Assembly: GCA_942493325.1 (NCBI GenBank) | Contig: OW818689.1 | Location: forward strand, 4,154,001-4,218,000 | DNA: 64,000 nt | Direction: 5' to 3' | Origin: JAAFHB01 sp942493325 | Lineage (GTDB): Bacteria; Bacteroidota; Bacteroidia; Bacteroidales; Prolixibacteraceae | Shown: positions 56,466 to 64,000 of the stretch, piece by piece | How positions within the stretch are numbered: the stretch's first letter is position 1 | How the letters are laid out: each line of letters opens with the position of its first letter | Notes under the pieces: generated by a model | Told to the model about the DNA's origin: nothing | Databases searched by the model: none | What the model saw: only the letters and a program-made list of their open reading frames with translations | Made by a program: the position numbers and the translations under genes

Positions 56466-59400
56466 TTGCGACGGGTTTTATTAAATAAGACGCTTGTTCT
56501 GTTTGTGTTGATCATAGCCTTTCTGACCGGCCATAGCATTGTGAAGCAGAGTCTGGATATGTCAACGGGGAATGTTATGTTGTTTGGCCATCCATTATTA
56601 CAGGATTCTGTTCGTCGCGATACCCTTGGGCCACTGCCTTTTCCGTTTAAAGATGAAAAGCTTTTTGTGAATCCTTCATCGGCTGATACATCGGCGCTTT
56701 ACCTGAAAAAACCTTCCAATATTCAAAAAGTAATTGAGTATGATCCTGTTTCGGGCGATTACCTGATCTCTGAAAAAATCGGAACAATTGATTATCGTTT
56801 ACCCTCATCCATGAGCCGGCAGGAATACCTGAAAAGCGATCTGCGTGAATCCATCGACCGTTACTGGAGAGAAAGAATGGCACAAAATTCACTTGATGAA
56901 AAATCGCAGCTAATACCTTCTTTGCGTTTCAACGGACAGACCTTTAATAAGGTATTCGGTTCGAATGTGGTGAATATCAAGCCACAGGGATATGTTGAGA
57001 TGAGCCTTGGAATCCGAAGCAACCGTATTGAGAATCCTTCTATCCCGGTTCGGATGCAACGAAATACCACTTTCGATTTTGATCAGAAAATCAATGTCAA
57101 TCTCGATGGCCAGATAGGCGACCGGCTCAAAATGAGGTTTAATTACAACACGGACGCCACCTTTGATTTTGAAAATAAAATAAAACTCGATTACTCGGGT
57201 GATGATGATGATATCGTAAAGAATGTGGAGGCTGGAAATGTTTCCATGCCGTTGACCGGAACGCTGATAAGGGGAGGGACCAATCTTTTTGGGGTAAAAA
57301 CCGATCTGCAATTTGGAAAATTGTCGGTTTCTACCGTTTTATCGCAGCAAAAAGGCGAAACGAAAGTAATCAGTACAGAGGGTGGCGCCGAGAAATCGAA
57401 ATTTGAAATTAATGCCACAGACTATGATGCCAACCGGCATTTTTTGCTGGGTCACTATTTTTACGAAACCTACGACCAGGCTCTTTCGGAATTGCCCATT
57501 ATCAAATCTGCAGTAACAATCAATAAGATTGAAGTGTGGGTAACCAATAAGTCGAGTCGTTTCCAGGAATCGCGAAATATTCTGGCTCTTATCGATTTGG
57601 GTGAAAAAGGGATTAACAGGCAGAACCAGAATATTCCCGCTTTTGGTGATGCAACCGGGCTCCCCTTCCCATTCAATACTTATCCGGGTAACGGAATCAA
57701 TAACCTTTACCGGGAAATGACAACGAGCTATTCACGTATTCGTGATATCGCACAACTTACCGAGGCTTTGGGTCCGCTCGTTTCACAGGACTTTGTCGGG
57801 GGACGTGATTACGAAAAAATTGAAAATGCCCGGTTACTCGATTCAACCGAATACACCCTTAACCGTCAGCTTGGCTACTTGTCACTCAACCAGTCGATTA
57901 ATAATGATGAAGTGCTGGCAGTGGCTTATCAGTATACCGTGAATGGAGAGACTATCCAGGTGGGTGAGTTTTCGACCGATGGGATTGCAGCCCCTGAGAC
58001 GTTAATTCTTAAATTGCTGAAGGGTACAAATCTGAATCCCCTGTTCAAAAACTGGCGGCTGATGATGAAAAATATCTATAACATCAGGGGTCAGCGGGTT
58101 TCGGCCGAAGATTTTAAACTGGATGTGCTTTTCAAAAACGACGCCGCGGGATCAAATATTAACTACCTTCCTGACGGACCGCTTAAAGAAAAAATCCTGC
58201 TCGGGGTGATGAATCTTGATCGTGTCAACAAGCAGCTTGATCCTTACCCGGATGGAATTTTCGATTTTCTGGAAGATCTGACGATAAATTCCCAGCGTGG
58301 CCGGATCATATTTCCGGTTATTGAGCCATTTGGATCGAATCTTGAAAAACAGTTAAACGGCGATGCCGGAGCAATCAGCAAATATGTGTTCCGCAGCTTG
58401 TACGATAAAACAAAAACTGCAGCAGAACAGGATGCAGAAAAAAATAAATACCGGTTGATTGGCAGCTATAAAGGGACCTCCAATACAGAGATTTCGCTCG
58501 ATGCTATAAATATTACACGTGGGTCGGTGAAAGTGATGGCCGGAGGGAGGCAACTTCAGGAAGATGTCGATTTCATTGTTGATTATACCCAGGGGAAAGT
58601 AAAGATCATAAACCAGGGTTTGCTTGAATCGGGAACCCCTATTTCGATCTCTACCGAAAGCGAGGATCTTTTCAGTATGCAACGAAAAACCATGGTGGGA
58701 ACTCATCTGAACTACGAATTCGGAAAGAATTTCAACATCGGATCCACCGTGATGTATCTTCATGAAAAACCGCTCTATCAAAAGGTGAACTATGGCGAAG
58801 ATCCGATTTCAAACCTTATGCTCGGTTTTAATGCCTCGTATAACACAACTTCCAACCTGATTACGCGGGCAGTGAACGCGCTCCCATTCCTCAAAACAAA
58901 TGCCGAATCAAAAATTGCAGTCGAGGCCGAATGGGCACAATTGTTTCCGGGGCATTCGAAGGTTATTTCAAAGGAGGGAGCCGCCTATCTGGATGATTTT
59001 GAAGGGGCAAAAACACCGATTAACCTTAAATCGTTTGTAGGCTGGTCGATGGCCAGTACTCCGCAGTCGAACGAATTATTTCCGGAAGGCAATCTAATCA
59101 ATGATCTTGCGACCGGATATAACAGGGCGCTGCTTTCGTGGTACATTATCGATCCCTACATGCAGAGGCGCACCGCACCTTCATATCTCCAGGAACGTTT
59201 GCTTGATGACCACCGCGTGCGTGAGGTGTTCCAGTTTGAGATATTTCCATTCCGTGAAACACCGGCCGGACAGCCCACCAATATACCGACACTCGACCTT
59301 TCCTATTTCCCCGAAGAAAGAGGATCCAATAATTACGATGCGGCACCGACCGGATTTTCATCAGGAGTTGATCGCGACGGTTTATTGAAATCGCCCGAGA

Positions 59401-62400
59401 CAAGGTGGGGAGGAATTATGCGAAGGATTGAAACCAGCGATTTTGAGGCAGCCAATGTGGAGTACATCGAATTCTGGTTGATGGATCCGTTTGCTATGGA
59501 TAAGGAGGGTGACCCAAACCCCGGAGGAGACCTTTATTTCAATCTTGGAAATGTCTCTGAAGATATTCTGCGCGACGGTCGGAAATCATTCGAGCATGGT
59601 TTACCTGGCGACGGTACTACAGCCGATACTGATGAGACCTTCTGGGGACGTATTTCAAAACAGCAGTCACTGGTTAAAGCATTCGATAATTCAGCACAGG
59701 CCCGCGAAAACCAGGATGTCGGACTTGATGGTTTAAAATCGGAAGAAGAACAAACATTCTTTAACAGCTATCTGGAAAATCTGCGGCCTATAGTCGGAGA
59801 TTCGGCCATGGGAAAGGCTACAAAAGACCCTTCGAGCGACGATTATCATTATTTCAGAGGCACTGATTACGATGATAAAAAGAGCGATCTGCTCGAAAGG
59901 TATAAGTATTATGCGCGGACGGAAAATAATTCACCCACTTCTGAACAATCGCCCGAAAGTTACCCCACCGCAGCAACATCAATACCCGATGTGGAAGATA
60001 TCAACGACGATAATACGTTGAACGAAAATGAGGCTTATTACCAGTATCACCTGAAGCTGGACCGCAGTAATATGGTATTGGGCAGGAACAATATTTCGGA
60101 TATCCGAAAGACAGAAGTAACCTTGAGAAGCGGGGAGAAGTCGTCAATTACATGGTATCAGTTTAAGATTCCGGTGAGCTCACCGGATAAAGTATATGGC
60201 GCGATCAACGATTTCAGATCCATCCGGTTTATTCGTATGTTTTTGAAAGGATGGCAAAAGCCTGTTGTATTACGATTTGCAACACTCGACCTGGTACGGA
60301 CAAACTGGCGCCGGTACGACAAAGACCTTACCGAGGATATGAGCCTTCCAACCCCCGGAACTCTGTTTGAAATATCGGCTGTCAATGTTGAGGAGAACAG
60401 CACCAGGAAACCGGTGAATTATATTCTTCCTCCGGGAGTAAGTCGGGTAATTGATCCGTCGAATGCACAGCTGACCCAGTTAAACGAGCAATCGATGGTT
60501 TTGCGAACGGTCGATCTGCAGCCGGGTGATGCCCGCGGCGCTTACAAGACCATGATGATCGATATGCGCAGGTACAAGACCCTGAAACTGGAAGTGCATG
60601 CTGAAGAGTTGGAAGGGACTTCGCTGCGCGACGAGGAACTTTATATGTTTGTGAGGCTTGGATCTGACTTTCAATACAACTACTATGAATACGAAATACC
60701 GTTAAAGATTACGCCTCCCGCGCCCCAACTGGGTTACGATGGTGAAAATGAGGCGGATCAAAAAATGGTCTGGCCTGAAGCAAACCGGGTATATATTCCG
60801 CTTGACCGTCTTCCGCAACTCAAACTCGACCGGAACAACGAAATGCGGCAGGCAGGTTCCGTTATCACGCTTGGAGATATTTTTGAACAGGTTCATCAAA
60901 CGGAGGTAAACGGCCAGAAGATGAATAAAAACCGGATCAGGATAAAAGGAAATCCCGATCTCTCGCAGGTTGAAGTGGCAATGATTGGTATCCGGAATAA
61001 AAAGGGTCGAACCCTGGGTCCCAAATCGGTAGAAGTCTGGGTTAATGAACTTCGGCTGACCGATTTCGAGGAAAAAGGGGGATGGGCCGCAATCGGGCGT
61101 GTATCAGGGAACCTGGCTGACCTGGGAACTTATTCTTTTGCCGGAAGAATGACCACCACCGGGTTCGGAAGCATCGACTCAAAAATGGGTCAACGAACCA
61201 TGGATGACAGTCATGAATATGATATTTCGACCAATCTTGAACTCGGGAAGTTTTTTAAGGAGGAGTCCGGGGTTAAAATTCCGCTCTATCTCGGGTTTTC
61301 AAAATCGGTGGCAACTCCTGAATATTCGCCGCTCGACAAGGATGTGAAACTCAAAGATGCCCTCGATAACGCGGGCAGTACACGGGCACGTGATTCAATA
61401 AAGCGGATTTCACAGTCATTTATTGCCCGAAAGAGCATTAACTTAACGAACGTTCAGATAGATAAACCCAATAAATCGGAGACGCCTAAAATTTATGATC
61501 TCTCCAACCTATCGCTTACCTATGCCTTTAACCAGTATGAACGCGGGGATATCAATACAGTTTTGGAACAGACTTTTAATACGCGTACCCTGGTGAATTA
61601 TTATTTTGTAAGCCGGCCATCACCGATCGATCCGTTCAAAAATGTGAAATTATTGAAATCTCCTGCTTTAGCCATTGTACGGGATTTTAACCTCAATTTT
61701 GTTCCTACGCAGCTTTCATTCCGGTCTGATCTCAACCGTAACAGCAGTACCATACAATACAGGAATATCACCAACCCTGGATTTTTACTGCCTGTATCGG
61801 AACTGAAAGATTTTACCTGGAACCGGTATTATGATTTCCGTTTCGATCTCACGCGCGGACTTAAAATAGATTTTTCAGCGATCAATTCCTCCAGGATCGA
61901 TGAACCACTCGGATCTGTCGACAGAAATCTGCCGGGTTACCAGGCCAGGCGTGATACAATCTGGCAAAGTATCCTCGATGGGGGCCGCAATACGCATTAT
62001 CATCATACCTGGAATATTTCGTACACGATCCCGATCAATAAACTGCCTTTGCTCGATTGGGTTTCCTCTTCGGCTGTTTACCAGGCCGGGTACGACTGGG
62101 ATGTGGCCCCGATCACGAAAAGCAATTACGTTATCGGAAACAGCATCAATAATTCGCGTGCGGTTCAATTAAACGGGCAAGCCGATTTTATCAGGTTGTA
62201 CAACCGGGTTCCATACCTTAAAAAAGTAAATCAGAAATACGGTGAATTCAGCCGCGGCCGCCGGGATGCCCAGTCCAGGGGAACAGCTCCCGCGGCAACC
62301 ACCGCGGCCCCCACAAAGTTCAGGGACGGAAATGCCGTGCTGGTAAAGAACATCCCGCTGCCGATCTTTCATAAATTAGGCACTGCAAATGTGACAGTAA

Positions 62401-63977
62401 GTGTAACCGATGAAAAGGGAAAAGTAATAACCGGTAAAACCCAGGTTGTGAATGAGAACCGGGTGATGTTTACACCTGCAACCGACTGTGCCAAAGCAAT
62501 TGTGGAAGTTACCGGACGTAAGGACCAGGAAACGAAAGTGGCTTTGCACCTCGATGAATACCTCGCCCGTTTCCTGATGATGCTCTATAACGTGAACATT
62601 TCCTATACCGAAAACGCGGGCACAGGTATTTACGGATATCTGCCGGGTACGAATTTCTTTGGCTCTTCAAATTACGAAGGTCTTAATGGAGTTAGTCAGA
62701 TGGCTCCCGGTTTGCCTTTTATATTTGGACATCAGAATAGCAACTTTGGCCGGCAGGCAGCGGAAATGGGATGGATTTCGACCGATACCATTCTGAACAA
62801 GCCCTATATGATGAGCATGAACAAGCGGCTGACTATCAGGGCTAAATTGGTTCCAATACCCGATTTAAAAATTGACATAAATGCCAACCGGAGTCATTCG
62901 AGCAATTCATCTGAATTTCTCATTTTTGATGACCAAAACGGGTGGGATAGTTTTAATAAATCATATAACGGGAATTTCACCATGACCGTTATTTCAATTG
63001 GATCGTCATTCGAAAAGCTGGGTAAATCGGAAGTTCAGGATTCAAAAGTTTGGGGCCAGTTCAGGCAGAACCGGGAGGTAATTGCACGGCGCCTTGACGG
63101 AAGGAGGGTTGAAAGCCCCGCTAACGGATATTTCCCTGGCACCATTGATCCGGTAACGGGTTATCCCAAAGGTTACGGTCCATCGGCGCAGGAAGTTTTG
63201 ATCCCGGCATTCCTTGCAGCTTATTCGGGCAAAAGTCCTGAAACAGTGCCGCTCACACCTTTCCCTTCCGCGAAATTTATCATGCCTAACTGGCGGATTC
63301 AGTATTCGGGGGTTGTAAATAAGATTAAAGGGCTAAAAGAGATAATGAAATCGATGAGTATTACCCATGATTACAAGTCAACTTACAGTATTGGTTCTTA
63401 CATCTCGAATCTTAACTATAAGCCTGAGGATGACGGATTTAGTTATGTTATGGATGCGCAGAGTAATTTTTTATCGGGTTACGATATCGCAACCATTAAC
63501 ATCAATGAAACCTTTAATCCGTTATTTGATGTGGACATCACATGGCTTAACAATCTTACCACGCGATTCGAGTACCGCAAAACCAGGAATATAATGCTGA
63601 GTCTTACCAATAACCAGGCTATGGAACTCTATAATAATGAGGCAAGCATGGGATTTGGTTACCGGTTCGAAAATATGAAGTTATTTATTGGCTCGAAGAG
63701 CTCCCAAAAAATGCTGAATAACGATCTGAATATCAGAACAGATGTAACCTACGGAAAAAATAAGACCGTACTTCGCAAGCTGGTTGAGGAAAACAACCAG
63801 ACAACAGCGGGGCAGGAATCGTTCTCGGTCAAATTTTCGGCCGATTACAACCTCAGCGAAGTATTTATTGTCCGGTTGTTTTATGACAGGATTCTGAACA
63901 GTCCGTTTATTTCGAACTCGTACCGGACTACCAATTCGAACTTTGGCGTCAGCTTCAGGTTTACGCTAATGCAATAA
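56466..63977 (+). CDS. sprA: T9SS outer-membrane translocon protein SprA
   Basis: A 2503-residue giant outer-membrane beta-barrel, the normal size for SprA/Sov, the protein-conducting pore of the type IX secretion system. The start is a TTG at 56466, 10 bp after ruvA; the first ATG (codon 32) would remove the signal peptide, so TTG is favoured. Family landmarks include FDQKINVNLDGQIGDRLKMRFNY split over residues 198-220, YLDDFEGAKTPI, WMMDP-like segments (EFWLMDPFA), a SKQQSLVKAFDN stretch, WVNELRLTDF, and a C-terminal strand FGVSFRFTLMQ. The gene is complete; its TAA ends at 63977. Its product would export the three type B cargo proteins of this window. The last 23 bases hold no gene. Confidence 0.95.
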   Translation: MRRVLLNKTLVLFVLIIAFLTGHSIVKQSLDMSTGNVMLFGHPLLQDSVRRDTLGPLPFPFKDEKLFVNPSSADTSALYLKKPSNIQKVIEYDPVSGDYLISEKIGTIDYRLPSSMSRQEYLKSDLRESIDRYWRERMAQNSLDEKSQLIPSLRFNGQTFNKVFGSNVVNIKPQGYVEMSLGIRSNRIENPSIPVRMQRNTTFDFDQKINVNLDGQIGDRLKMRFNYNTDATFDFENKIKLDYSGDDDDIVKNVEAGNVSMPLTGTLIRGGTNLFGVKTDLQFGKLSVSTVLSQQKGETKVISTEGGAEKSKFEINATDYDANRHFLLGHYFYETYDQALSELPIIKSAVTINKIEVWVTNKSSRFQESRNILALIDLGEKGINRQNQNIPAFGDATGLPFPFNTYPGNGINNLYREMTTSYSRIRDIAQLTEALGPLVSQDFVGGRDYEKIENARLLDSTEYTLNRQLGYLSLNQSINNDEVLAVAYQYTVNGETIQVGEFSTDGIAAPETLILKLLKGTNLNPLFKNWRLMMKNIYNIRGQRVSAEDFKLDVLFKNDAAGSNINYLPDGPLKEKILLGVMNLDRVNKQLDPYPDGIFDFLEDLTINSQRGRIIFPVIEPFGSNLEKQLNGDAGAISKYVFRSLYDKTKTAAEQDAEKNKYRLIGSYKGTSNTEISLDAINITRGSVKVMAGGRQLQEDVDFIVDYTQGKVKIINQGLLESGTPISISTESEDLFSMQRKTMVGTHLNYEFGKNFNIGSTVMYLHEKPLYQKVNYGEDPISNLMLGFNASYNTTSNLITRAVNALPFLKTNAESKIAVEAEWAQLFPGHSKVISKEGAAYLDDFEGAKTPINLKSFVGWSMASTPQSNELFPEGNLINDLATGYNRALLSWYIIDPYMQRRTAPSYLQERLLDDHRVREVFQFEIFPFRETPAGQPTNIPTLDLSYFPEERGSNNYDAAPTGFSSGVDRDGLLKSPETRWGGIMRRIETSDFEAANVEYIEFWLMDPFAMDKEGDPNPGGDLYFNLGNVSEDILRDGRKSFEHGLPGDGTTADTDETFWGRISKQQSLVKAFDNSAQARENQDVGLDGLKSEEEQTFFNSYLENLRPIVGDSAMGKATKDPSSDDYHYFRGTDYDDKKSDLLERYKYYARTENNSPTSEQSPESYPTAATSIPDVEDINDDNTLNENEAYYQYHLKLDRSNMVLGRNNISDIRKTEVTLRSGEKSSITWYQFKIPVSSPDKVYGAINDFRSIRFIRMFLKGWQKPVVLRFATLDLVRTNWRRYDKDLTEDMSLPTPGTLFEISAVNVEENSTRKPVNYILPPGVSRVIDPSNAQLTQLNEQSMVLRTVDLQPGDARGAYKTMMIDMRRYKTLKLEVHAEELEGTSLRDEELYMFVRLGSDFQYNYYEYEIPLKITPPAPQLGYDGENEADQKMVWPEANRVYIPLDRLPQLKLDRNNEMRQAGSVITLGDIFEQVHQTEVNGQKMNKNRIRIKGNPDLSQVEVAMIGIRNKKGRTLGPKSVEVWVNELRLTDFEEKGGWAAIGRVSGNLADLGTYSFAGRMTTTGFGSIDSKMGQRTMDDSHEYDISTNLELGKFFKEESGVKIPLYLGFSKSVATPEYSPLDKDVKLKDALDNAGSTRARDSIKRISQSFIARKSINLTNVQIDKPNKSETPKIYDLSNLSLTYAFNQYERGDINTVLEQTFNTRTLVNYYFVSRPSPIDPFKNVKLLKSPALAIVRDFNLNFVPTQLSFRSDLNRNSSTIQYRNITNPGFLLPVSELKDFTWNRYYDFRFDLTRGLKIDFSAINSSRIDEPLGSVDRNLPGYQARRDTIWQSILDGGRNTHYHHTWNISYTIPINKLPLLDWVSSSAVYQAGYDWDVAPITKSNYVIGNSINNSRAVQLNGQADFIRLYNRVPYLKKVNQKYGEFSRGRRDAQSRGTAPAATTAAPTKFRDGNAVLVKNIPLPIFHKLGTANVTVSVTDEKGKVITGKTQVVNENRVMFTPATDCAKAIVEVTGRKDQETKVALHLDEYLARFLMMLYNVNISYTENAGTGIYGYLPGTNFFGSSNYEGLNGVSQMAPGLPFIFGHQNSNFGRQAAEMGWISTDTILNKPYMMSMNKRLTIRAKLVPIPDLKIDINANRSHSSNSSEFLIFDDQNGWDSFNKSYNGNFTMTVISIGSSFEKLGKSEVQDSKVWGQFRQNREVIARRLDGRRVESPANGYFPGTIDPVTGYPKGYGPSAQEVLIPAFLAAYSGKSPETVPLTPFPSAKFIMPNWRIQYSGVVNKIKGLKEIMKSMSITHDYKSTYSIGSYISNLNYKPEDDGFSYVMDAQSNFLSGYDIATININETFNPLFDVDITWLNNLTTRFEYRKTRNIMLSLTNNQAMELYNNEASMGFGYRFENMKLFIGSKSSQKMLNNDLNIRTDVTYGKNKTVLRKLVEENNQTTAGQESFSVKFSADYNLSEVFIVRLFYDRILNSPFISNSYRTTNSNFGVSFRFTLMQ

Positions 63978-64000
63978 CCGCCCGGGAGCGATGTTCATTG

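Overview
The window looks like a chromosomal segment of a Bacteroidota bacterium, probably from a Bacteroidales/Marinilabiliales-type lineage. The evidence is a full-length SprA (the outer-membrane pore of the type IX secretion system, T9SS), three proteins ending in the T9SS type B (gliding-motility-associated, CHU_C) sorting domain, SprB, HYR and PKD-like surface modules, a futalosine-pathway menaquinone enzyme (MqnC), Bacteroidota-type TAnnTTTG promoter boxes, and dense short palindromic repeats with Y1/HUH transposases. No tRNA, rRNA or CRISPR array was seen.

Layout. 1-13474 (+ strand): a 5'-truncated metallophosphoesterase, a GH92 alpha-mannosidase-like enzyme, a cytoplasmic histidine kinase with about nine PAS domains, a secreted GH36 alpha-galactosidase, an XRE-cupin regulator and an acyl-CoA synthetase. 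13851-45254 (- strand): a 31-kb surface-protein region. 46532-47785: an IS200/IS605-type TnpA inside arrays of short palindromes. 47786-52972 (- strand): a PQQ-type beta-propeller protein, arginine decarboxylase SpeA and MqnC. 53129-63977 (+ strand): an M17 aminopeptidase, PdxA, RuvA and SprA.

The most interesting part is the surface-protein region. The same gene order occurs three times: a large adhesin-like protein with a shared C-terminal domain, a 48-65 codon small ORF, a secreted protein of about 330-390 residues starting MKKQ, and a protein of about 475 residues with a T9SS type B sorting domain. Copy 1 is 18550-13851, with two more large surface genes upstream at 25107-18743. Copy 2 is 38135-25428. 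Copy 3 is 45254-39653. The large proteins and the MKKQ proteins, otherwise unrelated, all end in a [PA]RPx[IL] motif. Three of the intergenic regions carry related TATATCCG/CGGATATA palindromes that look like operators. Copy 1 has a one-base frameshift in its type B gene. Copy 2 is interrupted by a 3.4-kb repeat island that holds a decaying REP-associated transposase between two roughly 600-bp direct repeats. I infer a multi-paralog, T9SS-dependent cell-surface or extracellular-matrix system; no function has been shown.

The housekeeping genes on the right (pepA-like, pdxA, ruvA, sprA) read in one direction. sprA starts within 10 bp of the ruvA stop, and it would supply the export pore needed by the type B proteins of the surface region.
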